64,000 nt of DNA from Epiperipatus broadwayi. Its lineage: Eukaryota; Onychophora; Udeonychophora; Euonychophora; Peripatidae. Positions 1-11,862 of this stretch are shown one piece after another. The translations under genes were made by a program, and so were the position numbers. The DNA lies in NCBI GenBank assembly GCA_028023455.1, contig JAQFVV010006354.1, positions 744,001 to 808,000 on the forward strand, in the 5' to 3' direction. Under the pieces are notes generated by a model. That model had not been told where the DNA came from. It did no database searches and saw nothing but the letters and a program-made list of their open reading frames with translations. Every line of letters starts with the position of its first letter. Positions within the stretch are counted from its first letter, which is position 1.

Positions 1-760
1 GGATTAAAATGGGAACCTATACTAAATGGAGATTATTTATAATTTATGCCAGCTACATTTTACAGCTGATGTGATTGTTTATGCAAATAATGTTATATTG
101 CTTCTGACAATGTTTCAAAAGTTAACAGATTAAAGTAGAACTAAAGATAAATGTGAAAAGACTAAAGTAATATTCAATGAATTCTATGAGTATAAAATAA
201 AAATTGATAATCACTGCTACCATTATTAGTAGAGCTGGAAACAATTGAGAAATTAATTATAGAATTAAACTCGGATGGAGTGTTTTCAGTAGAAATAACT
301 TAGTATTGAAAGAAAATATGATATATTATTGAAATAGAAGGGTTTTAGTAATTGCATTTTGCCAGTTTCTTTTTTAGACCTGAAGCTTGGATATGTAAAA
401 AAAAACCTGCAACTTCAGACCAATTGACTAAATATAAACAGATATATTTAGCAGTAATAAGAAAAGATCACAAATAAAATACATTGGTGAGAAAACAAAA
501 AGGTGTCACTAACATCATGGAAAGAATTAAGAGATTAAAATGAAGTGATTTGGAAAAAATGGTGATAGATTGACAGTTGATGTTTTAAATTATATTTCAA
601 GAGATTGTTAAAGTCTTAGAAAAAACACATGTGAGATGGATGAAATAAGATTGTTTGCTACTGAGATATGTAGAAGAAAGTCTATATATCAAGAACTCAA
701 TTAAATTTGGAAAGATTTTTTATTATACCCAAATGGATTGATAAGAGTTAAAAATGATGA
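1..760 (+). pseudogene. Decayed 3' end of a LINE reverse transcriptase
   Basis: Translating the + strand across several frames gives a broken string that matches the end of a LINE (EEP-endonuclease/RT type) polyprotein. In order there is a damaged RT catalytic stretch (TADVIVYANNV, near 60-100, where an FADDI-type motif is expected), then KTKVIFNEF (about 160-185), KIKID, a block equivalent to 'LGWSVFSRNNLVL' (about 265-310), 'CILPV' (about 350), the 'RIKRL' segment (about 520-540) and a C-terminal 'MDEIRLFATE' (about 635-670). Many stops and frame changes separate these pieces, so it is an old dead copy. Its 5' part lies outside the window. The assignment rests on motif order and recognition of the conserved C-terminal region of this LINE group. 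The exact clade (RTE-like or Jockey-like) is not certain. Confidence 0.6.
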
Positions 761-2106
761 TGATTATTAAACAAAAATGTTCAGGGCCAAATGAAAAAAC
801 ATAATTTCGATTTTGTGTATAAATATATTGCATAACACATTGTTTAGACACGACAATATCTTCCTTTTTACAAGATAGAGGTGAGTTTACGCAAATGTTA
901 ATATAACACTAACGGGATCGACGAGCAAATATAAGCCAGATAAATTCTAAAAATATTTTTATATATGTAATTAAATCAACTTCACAACATAATATAATTT
1001 TAAATACTAAAAAAAAATAAAAAAAAATTATAATTGATATATTTTTAAAATAGGCAATAAAAATTAATAAACAAGATTGAATAAAATATCAAGAAACAAT
1101 CTCAACTCATCAAGTTTTTGCAGCAATATAATATTTTAGATTAAAAAAAAAAACTTAAAAACTTTATAATTATATTTATTAAGTAATACGGTCTTTTAAA
1201 TAAAAATATTTTATTAGGAAAATAGAAGTCTCTAAAATGTTAAAAAAAAAAAAGAAAGAAGATAACTCAGATTATTTATTTAAAAATGAAAGATGTAAAT
1301 TTTATTAACTTTTTTTCAATAAATAAAAAGAAATAGTGATAAGAAGAAATTGCATTAAAGTATGTAACCATTTTTCTAAATTTGTGAAAAGATTTATTTT
1401 TGTAAAATATGTAAAAAAAAAAAAAAAGTTACTCGTACATAATTCTTGTAATAATATTACGCGCTACACGCATTGGTTTAAAAGCTTTCTATTTAAGCAT
1501 TAATGAGATAAAAATATATAAAAATTTATAAGAAAACTAATAATATTATAATCAAATACAAAATGTATAATATTATGAAATTTCAGGGATCCATTCGCTT
1601 CTAAAGTAAGTAATTAAATCAGTTAAATCAAGGTTACTGTTTTTTCCTCACTCAATAATGATCTTATTAAACTTTAATTGCATTTATTTTCATTTAATGA
1701 GTTCGCTCATCATTTTATCAAGTTCGATATCGCTATCTAAAAGCATTATAAATATTATTATTAGAAAATCTTTAAAGTAAAAGTCTTTTTAATTTTCTCT
1801 CTCATCAAATCTATATTCATTTAGTATAATAAACAGCTTGTCTACCTGTTTTTTAGTGAATGGGCATTTAATCTTGTAAAGTCTTTGTGTTTTGTACAAA
1901 ATTAAACTTTGCAACAAAAAACAGACAATCAATATAGTCCTCATCTCTCGGCCAATCTCACTTCTAAACAAACAAAATAAATACTTTTTTTTTTTTACGA
2001 TTAATAGTTCTTTTGTTTTCTTCTCTTTCTAAACCAAAGTTGTTCTTTCGCCAAAAAATAATATATTTTATTAAAAATCCATAATTTAAATCTGAAGATA
2101 AGGTGA
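761..2106. other. AT-rich spacer, no gene seen
   Basis: A/T homopolymer-rich DNA with short open frames only. No repeat, RNA or coding signature was recognised. The short frames on the minus strand near 1,789-2,146 have low-complexity, lysine/phenylalanine-rich translations and no domain. Confidence 0.6.
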
Positions 2107-2235
2107 TCACCCACTTACAAAAAACCAAAGACTGTGCATAACCCACTTATGGACACCAGAGGTTGTATTCAAGCCGCTCATGGAAATCAGATTGTGTAAA
2201 CCGCGTATGGAAATTAGAGACAGTGTTTAAACAAC
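2107..2235. repeat. Short minisatellite, about 28-bp unit
   Basis: Three to four imperfect tandem copies of a unit of about 28-34 bp. The anchor is 'CCACTTATGGA', 'CCGCTCATGGA' and 'CCGCGTATGGA', each followed by a variant of AATYAGA and a TGTGTAAA-type end. An open frame crosses it (2163-2423), but repeat structure explains that better than coding. Confidence 0.6.
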
Positions 2236-3472
2236 ATATATACTCCAGAAACTGTGCTGTACTTATTCTAGGTAAATATTCATTGACGTTATTATTAAAA
2301 AATTTAAATTTTATCTGGAATAGAACTTTATATATCATTCACAAGCATGCATATTTAATGTATAATATCTCTTATGTGTTTTATATTTTATTATTTTTCT
2401 TATTATTATTACATTTATCATAATTATTACATTTTAATAAATTTGTGTAAATTATTAATGTCGTTTTAAGTCTCTCTCTCTCTCCATTCATCTAAGTAAG
2501 GTTGTAGCCGGTCTCATATTAAGAACCAGTCATGGGTCAAGTAGTTAAAACATGTTAATGACATTTCATGGGTTTCAGTGTAAGTATTGGATGGTGCCCT
2601 GGATTTAAAACCATTATAAATAATTCCCACGAGGCGTTTCATGTTTTACGCAGCTGGGGAGCTATCTTGATCTGGAAAGATAACTGTCGGTTTAATATTT
2701 TTATTAAATCTTGGTCTGAACAGGGGTATGATTGATATGTAATTATTAATCATATTTACTCCTCTGCTTGACTAATGGGTCTCTGAAAATCATGTTGCAA
2801 ATTAATATGATTTTTATAAAAATAGAATAAATAGTAGAAAATTTAGAATCTATAGTTAACTAAATCCCATTACAATATATATAGGTAGACTATGGATTTT
2901 TGCTTTATATTAGCAATAGATCATCAAAAATAACTATGAATGGTAGCCACCCATTATTTATTGTAATGGAAACCTATACCTGTCACTCACTGTTCAATAT
3001 TCTACTTTGTAACCCTACACAACTAATTCAAGACACACATAGAATGCTATAAATTTCTATACAGTGAATTCTTTATTTAACTTAGTTATTTAAATTACCT
3101 ACTACAGGCCTCACATGTGGAATACAGAAGTCAACTTAATGACATATTCACAATTTACCTAATGTATTTTTTCAAGTCAATTAAATAGACACCTTCATAA
3201 TAAAATCTCTATTATTTAAAAGGGAATCAAATTAAATAGTTATTAGGTATATTTACTAATTATCTTTTTGGTATTAATTTTAGAACTTGCTTTCTAAATA
3301 AAATATAAAATATTAGCATGTAATGTTAATAAAGAAGTTAAGCAATAATGCTAATATATATATATAAATGAGAGGATTATCCATATAGAAATACCAATTT
3401 TTTATTCTTTTTAACATCAATACAATATAATGAAAGTTTTAAAATGCTTGTTTAAAGTTAAAAGGAATACAC
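2236..3472. other. Spacer without recognised features
   Basis: AT-rich DNA with slightly more complex stretches near 2,500-2,800. A short CT run lies at about 2,472-2,484. No protein motif, tRNA or inverted repeat stood out. Confidence 0.5.
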
Positions 3473-3474
3473 AG

Positions 3475-3507
<33 letters not shown>
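3473..3507. repeat. (CA)n(TA)n microsatellite
   Basis: A compound dinucleotide run: ACAC repeats followed directly by TATA repeats. Confidence 0.9.
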
Positions 3508-3508
3508 C

Positions 3509-3580
3509 TGAAGCGGAAAATGTTACACATTTTTGCTTCACTGTCTGGTGATTTGAAACCTTAAATCGGAGGTTTAAATC
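3509..3580. repeat. Two adjacent hairpins next to a microsatellite
   Basis: Two inverted repeats lie back to back. The first pairs TGAAGC..AAAATG (3509-3522) with CATTTTTGCTTCA (3528-3540). The second pairs GATTTGAAACCT (3550-3561) with AGGTTTAAATC (3570-3580), with one bulge. Next to a TA run this resembles the end of a small mobile or fold-back unit, but no family is recognised. Confidence 0.5.
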
Positions 3581-3844
3581 CAAATATATATTTGTAAATC
3601 ATTAGGGAGTGTAAGGACACACATACAAGTGTTTTAAACCCCTTTTCTTTTTTTTACTTTCATAAATTAAACATTTTGTTTTAAGAATATTTATTAATTT
3701 AATTCTGAAATATTTAAATTTCCATTTCCTTAAATAATCATGTATGTGTGTTCGAGATTGCTAAAGATATTATTGATTATAATTAAATATTAAATATTTT
3801 GTATATTTATTTTATATTTTATAGTTCGTGTATTTTATTTTAGA

Positions 3845-4052
3845 TGATGCAATACCAGGTTCTAGAGAGTAATTAAAATAACTCAGAAACTTATAAATAA
3901 AGAAATGTTCTTGATTTAATTTAAAAAGAGTAATTAATAAATTAAAATCTCTTAGCAAACATAATGTTAATGGCAATTATATCTTTTGAATCTATTTCCA
4001 CTCTCGAAATAGATTAAAACAATACTCTCCAGAACTTGTTGCATTGTCATTG
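3845..4052. repeat. Small fold-back with a perfect inner hairpin
   Basis: Imperfect inverted arms: ATGCAATACCAGGTTCTAGA (starting about 3847) against the complement of CCAGAACTTGTTGCATTG (about 4029-4048). Near the right arm is a perfect 10-bp hairpin, AATCTATTTC (3989-3998) with GAAATAGATT (4006-4015). An AATAAAG follows outside at about 4056. No coding content. The tail pattern resembles the PLE-type fold-backs elsewhere in the window. Confidence 0.5.
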
Positions 4053-5544
4053 TGAATAAAGAATAAGTGCATTCAGACCACTCAATGGACATCAGGGCCT
4101 CATCAATGGAATGAGAATATTCGAGAAGGTCTTGCTAGGATATAAATAGAGCTGAAATTTTAGGCTAGCTCATTTTGCTTTATTTTACTCAGTATTGCAT
4201 AATGGATCCATGTCAGTCAAAATCTTGAAATATGAATTCTGAGCAGAGGGACTAAATTTACTTCCCCATTCTTCTTCAAAATAATTTCCATACTGCTATG
4301 CTAATATGCCATCCCTACTTATAGACTACCTAAATTAAATGCTGAACTAACTATATCAAGATGCCAGTCATTATTTTTACAAACTTTGCATTGCCAACCA
4401 TGTTTTCCACATTTTACAGTTTTATGCATATCAGTCCATACAGACATCAAGTAATGGAAGGTAAATCCTAATCATGCCGCTAATATAAACTTGTTTAAAA
4501 CTTTCATTTTTAAAATATAAATCATTTGTAATGTAATTCTCTCCTTATTTAGACATGACATTGTAGTGCTAGTTATCACAATTCTGTAAAGTAATGTCTT
4601 TCTCGTTCTTTCATAAAATCTAATGCACGAACCTATAACTTTATTTTTTTAATGCATTTCTTTCATGGGTTTCACAATTTCTATTTTAATATTTTAAATG
4701 TGGCCAACTTTTAATTTCAATATTATAAATTTTTGTATGATTTAATTTAATATGCTAATAGTTCAATCTAGTAAACCAATCATTTTTTTATATATCCTTG
4801 CTATTATGGGATGTTAAATAGTTAAATGTAAGCTTTCTTATCTAACTAAAAGTTCACTTGATTGAATAAGATTTTTAAGTTGTATATTTTCTTAGTGGCA
4901 TATTATCTACTGCTGCATTTAAGATATCAATTTATAGCCATGTTCACACTATTGATTTTATTTTTATACTATATTTTAAAGCAAACTTAATGACCTTACC
5001 TTTTCTGTTTTTTTTATTATATGATCAATCATTTGCCCACCATGCCATCTAGCATGATAATTGTTTTATGGAATTAATTACTAGTTAGCATACTATTATT
5101 TGTTTAATACAGGGAACAATATTCTAACTACTATTAAAAAGTCATTTGCATAACTTTTGAGAGGGATCATATTATGTCATGCCATTACATTAGATTCTAT
5201 TAAATCATGAGGATGTTAATTCACATATCAGTGTCATTAAGAACCTGATTTTTTTATTATTAGCATTGCTTGGCCTAAATAACATTATAAAAATTTCTTA
5301 CATCTTGCTTTGTCAAACTTAAAACCTGGATGTCCAGGATTATTTACTTATGGCATATCCATGAAAGGAGTTTGGAATCACTGACTCCAGGATATTGTCA
5401 GATACTGTAGTTAGGCTCTACATGGGTCAACACCAGAAAATCAGAACCATGGATATTCCTATTTTATTTTCACAGTTTTGTAGTTAAGTAGAGATAAAAG
5501 GTAGCTGCTGGAGGGTTGCATTAGATCCTAAGATCTCAGTGCAG
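4053..5544. other. Spacer without recognised gene
   Basis: Moderately complex AT-rich DNA. Nothing in six frames resembles a known protein. A few short inverted motifs are present (for example around 5,325-5,340) but none extends. Confidence 0.5.
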
Positions 5545-6352
5545 TGCTCTCAGATCCAAGGTTCCTCACTGATGAAGACCACAAGCCAGAAAACTAGTCT
5601 GGAGATATTGGATGAGTAGGCACTAGATAGGGATTTTATGCACAATCCTTCTGGCATCCATTGATTACTCTGGTTGGCACTGAGTGGCACTACTGTATGG
5701 AGAGTTTTGCCTGTTTTAATAAAGTAATGTGCTGGCATAAGAAATAGTGATTATGTGATGTTTAATGGTTTATATTTATTATTCTTCAGTATAGTTTAAT
5801 TAGTGATTACAAAAAATATTAATATACTTCCATCAAGTGGTTTGTGTCAAAGTTGCATGGGCAGTAAGTTTGACACTTATCAATTAAACTGTAATAATTC
5901 CCTATCTATATATCCTGAATTCAACATTATGCAGGAAGGACTGATATAAAAACCTGCAATGATTTATGCAAATATTCATTGATATATTGAATACATATAT
6001 AGTCATGCACAGTGTTAGCTGAATAATAAATTATTAATATAGAATTGTTGCATAGATAAGATATGCAATATCTCTGTGTGCAAAAAACTATAGTTAATAA
6101 TAACACACAGTTATATAAACTATAGTAAGTGACTGTGTATGACTAAGTTAATTTATCACATGATCACCATTTCTTATGCTTGCTTATAACTGTTATTAAA
6201 ACAGGCAAAACTATATATACATATTGCCATTCAGTGATAAGCCAGAATAATCAATGGATGCCAGAAGGCTTGTGCATAAAATCCCCATTTAGTGCCTCCT
6301 TATCCATTATTCTGGTTTGTACTGAGTGGTAATATGTATAGAGAAATTTGCC
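5545..6352. mobile_element. Fold-back element with PLE-like tails and hammerhead-like motif
   Basis: The left arm (about 5600-5757) recurs in inverted orientation at about 6165-6340. Both copies contain GGATTTTATGCACAA, CTTCTGGCATCCATTGATTA and TTTTGCCTGTTTTAATAA, the last resembling the end of a PLE-type retroelement. The right arm is itself nearly palindromic (GGCAAAAC...AAATTTGCC, 6205-6352). The loop holds a segment (about 5830-5925) that also occurs at the centre of the 25.6-26.1 kb fold-back. At the outer left edge, 5554-5613, there is a hammerhead-like arrangement described separately. An open frame on the minus strand (5550-5738) lies inside the arm and has no recognisable domain. Confidence 0.6.
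5554..5613 (+). ncRNA. Degenerate hammerhead-ribozyme-like motif
   Basis: CTGATGA (5569-5575) is followed by an AGACC..GCC region that could once have formed stem II, then GAAAA (5589-5593), then CTAGTC (5594-5599), which would supply a very short stem III and a GTC cleavage triplet. Outer pairing exists between ATCCAA (5554-5559) and TTGGAT (5608-5613). Type I hammerheads with a tiny stem III are known from Penelope-like elements. Here stem II is broken and an extra A sits in the GAAA box, so activity is unlikely for this copy. Confidence 0.4.
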
Positions 6353-7479
6353 TATTTTTGTATGTTATAAATTAATTCATACAATCACAGATTATAATGG
6401 ACATTAGAGATTAGAAGTAATTATTTATTCTTTCATTTATATATAATTATTGGAAATTGATTAAACTTGTGTTGTTAAGCTTAAACTGTCTTAGTTTTTC
6501 TCTTTTAATAAAATTCATGCTACTTAGTTGGTATTAAAGAATACCTTTGGACTTAGCAAATTCAAAATCATCAATGCAAAGAAGAAGAACAAAGATTCTT
6601 GATATACATTGTGATAAATAACATGTATTAAATAAATAGATTAAAATATATACTTTTATGTGGTTGATATATATTAAACTAGCTATTATGAAGTATATCA
6701 TCTGATTTGAAATTTTTTTTATTGTAAACAATGACTGTTTTTTAGTTATCTCAATTGAATTAAATGTGTAGTCAAACAGGAGGATCAGATTATTAGTATT
6801 TTTATATCATGATTGTGTTATTGATGTCTATGATTTCACAGTACTATTTACAAATCATCATAAACTTTAAAAAAAAAAAAATGTATTCTAAAGTATGTAT
6901 TTTTTTTAATACATCCAACACCTTATTTTCCAGCAATGGATTAAATGATTTCCAAAATACGTGTCAAAGTAAATTCATCAATGAAAATTATAAACAAAAA
7001 AATAGTACTTTAAATTTCGATAATATCATTAATAAAATATTAATTGATGTTATATTTCTTTATCATCATCACAAAATTTGTTAGATAAACTGTGTCAAAG
7101 ATTAAAAAAACCTTTGCATCAAAATGAAAACTTTTAAGAGACTAAATTTAATGTTGATGAGAAGTATATAAAATAATATAATCATAAAAAACAACTAAAA
7201 ATTAAATGTGTCATGACTTTATTTTTAAAATGTTAGTTTTGTGTATTAATATAGAAATGAAATATTTGTTTTAATAATTTATATTATTAAAAAAAGAACA
7301 TTTTTGACTATGTTTTTATAATCAAATTATCATAAATAAAACATGAGCCATAAGATGCCATTGTTTAGAATCTATAGATTTTTTTAATATAAATAAAAGC
7401 TAAACTAGATATAATGGTTCATTAAGAGAAATCACAATTATTTTCTGCAACAATATGTGGATATATTTTATATTTTCAT
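6353..7479. other. AT-rich spacer
   Basis: No domain, tRNA or clear repeat found. The open frames at 6534-6731 (minus) and 6809-7084 (plus) are Ile/Phe/Asn-rich translations of AT-rich DNA without motifs. Confidence 0.5.
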
Positions 7480-7865
7480 AACCCTATCAAATTATGACAT
7501 TTTCCTGTGAGGATTTTTGAAAATGTTCCACTTTCACTTCTATATAAAATCTTTATTTTATTCTAAAACTAAAAAAAAAAAAGAACTTCATTCCTTTTTA
7601 ATATAATTTTATAAATGAATAATATTCTAAAAAAATACATTTGAATTTTTTTAATATTTAAAAACTGACTTCTAAATAAGAGCAGAGAATGTAAACATCG
7701 CCAGCGATGTTAGTATAAACATTCACAAAATGAATGGATTATATTTAATTTTTTTAATGCAAATAAATAAGTGTAGATATATTATAAATCTATTAAATTC
7801 TGCTTTAAAATCTGATATTTACTATACAATTGTTAAAATATTTTAAAAAATTCTAACACTATGTC
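7480..7865 (+). repeat. Diverged direct repeat, copy 1
   Basis: Shares ordered blocks with 8620-8980. Examples are TATAAAATCTTTATTTTA followed by CTAAAAC, then a TTTTTAAT block, ATATTTAAAAACTGACTT, TAAATAAGA, a TGTAAA block, and AAATCTATTAAATTCTGCT near the end. Identity by eye is moderate with small indels. No coding capacity. Confidence 0.5.
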
Positions 7866-8619
7866 AATTTTGGCCGATAAAGAATTTTGCAATGAGTTTC
7901 ACATTGGGTATGGTTAAGAAGGAAATAATGATCTTAAAAGAAAATTTTCTCTTAAAAATAGAATAAAACCTTTTGATGTTTGCCAAATATTTATAAGATA
8001 CTAACCTCTTCAGATTTTCTTTTTAATTTAAAAGTCATTAAAAGCTAACCTATTTAAAAAATTCTCCAATAATACAATTTAAGGGTAAATTAGCAATCTA
8101 AAACAGCAGAAGAAACACACTTTTTATGAAAAAAACACCCAATGATTCTCATCAAATATAAGAGTTATCAAGTTAATGATTATTCTTCCACAAAAGAAAT
8201 TGGATTTTATAATTGTAGATATGGTTTGAAAAGTAATGTCCAAATCAAACAAAGTTCTTATGATTTTGAATATTAATGTTCATTATAATTAGCAATAAAA
8301 ATAATGCATAAATCTGTATATTTTATCAAATAAAATAATTTCTAATTAAATATAAAAGTTTAAAGAAGTTTCATTTTTGTTATAATACATTGAAACTATG
8401 ATACACCATATTTTGCTCAAAGCTCTTCCATCCCCCCACCTCACATTTTTTCTCATATATAATAGGTTACATTTCATCTTATTAACTTTGATTAGAATAG
8501 AAATATACTGTTTATTGAACTACAAGGGTAGAGTACTTTTCAAAACATACACATATGTAACAGATATTTTTTATGCATAGTATAAGCAAAATTCTATAAA
8601 ATAATATGGTTATTAACAT

Positions 8620-8980
8620 TTTTGAATTCTGACATTTTGTTTTATTCCACCTAGTAAAAAATGCTTAATCTTGGACTTGAGTATAAAATTTTTATTTTAT
8701 ACTAAAACACAAAAAGTTGGACTTGATTTCTTTTTAATTTAAATTTATAAAAAAAAAGATATTTAAAAAAATCACAATTGACTTTTGTAAATATTTAAAA
8801 ACTAACTTGTAAATAAGAACAATAGATTGTAAATGTCATTAGCTATATTTGTCTAAACACTATTTCAGAAAATAAATGAATTCTTTTTTAAGTTTATTTT
8901 AGATGCTAATAAACAAATGTAAATTTGTGACAAATCTATCAAAGTCTGCTCTATCTATTTTAAATAAATTCTAGTGTGAT
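8620..8980 (+). repeat. Diverged direct repeat, copy 2
   Basis: Second copy of the unit at 7480-7865, in the same orientation and about 1.14 kb downstream. The matching blocks (TATAAAATTTTTATTTTA, ATATTTAAAAACTAACTT, AAATCTATCAAAGTCTGCT) are in the same order. Confidence 0.5.
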
Positions 8981-11742
8981 TTATGGTAGCATAAATTGAA
9001 ACCATGGAACATGTATGATTGCTAGAGGTACCACCAGGTCAAAGCCTGGAATTAAACTACACTATACTAACTTCATTCCAATTCTAGATTGCTGGTCGTA
9101 ATTTATTTTTATGTATGCAAACACCCACCATATTTATGATTACTTATTATTCTCACTAAAATATTGAAAGGTCAATAAATGGATAACACTATGTAATTAA
9201 TAATCTTAATAATTAAAATAATATAAAAAAAATTAGAACATACAAACTAATTTTAAATAAAGTTTATTAATTCCATACCATATAAGATAAAGTAAAGTGA
9301 TTTGATCTATATTTTAAAATCCCTACAATATTAATGCTTTTTTTCTCTCTCTTAAGGCCAATTAACATCAATCAATATCAAAAGCAAAAACCAAAGTCTA
9401 AAACAATATATAAACAATGAAAAATAACATTTCCAAGATGTATATATGAAATGTACAATTAACTTTGGATCATTATTATTAAAGGAAATGGAAAAGATTG
9501 ATTAAAAAAAATCAACTCCAGGAAGAACACGCAAGGAAACTTATTAACCTACATGTAGAGATTAATATCACTCAAATTCGATAACTATACTATCCCTACT
9601 TTGACCAGTAGGTAGACTGGCACAAATAATGAAACAGTAATATGCAATAACACTAAATCTTTTTCTCATTCAGCTTATTTAGAATAAGCCCTATCCATAA
9701 AAACCTTTAACCCTAACATACATATAAAATAACTAATACCTTATTTGATCTTCTGTGATAGAATGAATCTAATTTCATAGTTATGTACAATCAATAAAAT
9801 AATAAAAACAAATTAGATCAAACAATTACATAATAAATACATGATGAAATTATTCAGTATGTGATATGCTCCCTTTTGTATTTTCCTTAACAGTTCTATT
9901 TCACTGGACTAATTTAAACACAATTAGTTTAATAATTATTAACACAATGAGTCTAATTACACATATACAACTGTTTTCATATTTAACCACTCAATAAATG
10001 ATGCACTGTTCATATGGCAAAGTCTGTAGCACTAAACAAGAGTTTGACAACATGAGCTCATGTAAAAAGTCTTTTGACTATAAGTTGTTTATTGCAATAT
10101 ACCAGTTTTTAAATATCCACACAGAATGTTTAACTTAATCCTCAGCTAACTTTCTGTCTGACATACATTCTTTGGGCATAATATACAGTTCACAGTCATT
10201 CAGTTGTAGAGTTAGCCATGGATAAAGACCTCCCAGGAGAAATCATAGTTGCAATAGATGGGCATCATATGTAGCTTCTTTTATAATGCAAAAAATGTCT
10301 CTTTTGAAAACAAAGCTCTCTTTATACAATTTGAAGTGTATACCCACTCCCCCCACTAACATTTTCTTACTAAATCTTTGACACCTTTATTTCTAAATTT
10401 AGTTTCAGTAATAATGGACAGAACCCAAGCAAATATTTTTCTTTTATTATTTCAACTCCAGAACTAATTTTCTTATCTGAATTCTAAAATTATTGAAACA
10501 TTTTAAGTGTAATTAGAGACTCATTCGATTAACAAAAATTTAAAGTTTTTTCTTTAGCTTATTTCTATAATGAAGTGCTCCCCCCCTCCCATTATCATAC
10601 TAAAGTATAATTAAAATTTATTTCAAGTAGATTTTGTTTACCATATAATTAGCATTATCAAACTACTTACATCAATTTATTTATAAAATATATAAGTTTT
10701 ATTAATAATTATATTTTACATACTAAATTGTGACTGTAATATAAACAAAAATATAATATTCTATTATGAGGTGAAAAAATTCCACCTTAACATATTTGAA
10801 CATTTTATTTTTACAATTAAATGCTTTTGTATATAATATATTGATAATCTTAACATTATTTATTACAAATATAAACTTTCAAGTGATATACATTCTAAAA
10901 TTTAATATTTGACATTTTCCAAATATGAAAATAAATATCTAAATGTATATTTATTATATATTATCTTATATATAACAATGACATTTTGGACAATTAAAAA
11001 GTTAGTAGAATGAAATATTAGGTATTTGAATTTTATATTACTAAAAAGAAGGTAAATTTAGGGTTAGTTATCATCAAAGAAAGAAAAAAATATTAAAAGT
11101 ACAAATATTATTTATTGTCATTAAAATTTTAAAAAATAATTTCTTTACTCTTTTGACAAAGGTGATTCTGGTTTGCTCAGCAGAAACTGATTGCACACTA
11201 CAGTAATAAATCTTTTAAGAATTGTCATTTTAAAAATAAATGTTCTAAAAAATATATTTTAGGAATGTATGTTTTTAAAATAATCTTTTATAAAAATATT
11301 GCCTAAATAATCTTTAATTTGTAAATAAATTAATGAATGTTACAATTTTTTGTTTGCTGATTTTTTTTTATATTTGTTTTTGTCTAAAACACTCCACCAA
11401 ACATATATTTTCATTTATAGAGACATCTAGGACCATTTCTTTCATGTCATTATCATGCAAATTGAGTATTATCGTTAATTAAAAGATCTATATAATAGTG
11501 TCATTTTTAGATTTTTTTGAATTAGTAATTTTAAAACTGTAACTATGATAAAATAAAATTGTGCATGATAATATAAGGTTATAGATAGACCTAAAACATT
11601 CTAGAGAAGATATAGCTACCATAGCAACATTGAAATGTCCAAACAGCAATAAATCCATGGAATTACTATGATTTTTATCACAAACCATTAAAAGATAATA
11701 TTTGCTTTATAATTATTACAATATTCAAAAAGATTTAATACT
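8981..11742. other. AT-rich spacer with short C-runs
   Basis: No gene recognised. CCCCCC runs occur near 10,350 and 10,581 and resemble one near 8,433, each flanked by AT-rich DNA; they may mark diverged copies of one repeat. A somewhat more complex stretch at about 10,010-10,290 does not translate to anything recognisable. A minus-strand frame at 11,488-11,688 has no motif. Confidence 0.5.
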
Positions 11743-11746
11743 GTCA

Positions 11747-11862
11747 TTTTTTTTTCATATGTCATAGCATCGTCTGGGACATGAACCCACAACCGTCTGC
11801 AACCAATTACTTGCTTGCATGGTGGCTGCGATACCTCTCGGCTAACAACGCAAGACAAATAC
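11747..11862 (-). mobile_element. tRNA-derived SINE, copy 1
   Basis: Read on the minus strand, a tRNA-like head carries a box A-like TTAGCCGAGAGG (11845-11834) and a box B-like GGTTCATGTCC (11787-11777). The long spacing between them is typical of Leu/Ser-type tRNAs. A CATATG and a run of nine A (T on the + strand, 11747-11755) follow. A second copy with the same head and tail lies at 27102-27215, so this is a dispersed RNA polymerase III-type SINE or tRNA retropseudogene rather than a working tRNA gene; the acceptor stem ends do not pair convincingly. Confidence 0.6.

Noticed and set aside
1789-2423. Cluster of small frames near 2 kb
   Set aside because: Low-complexity translations; the + strand one crosses a minisatellite.
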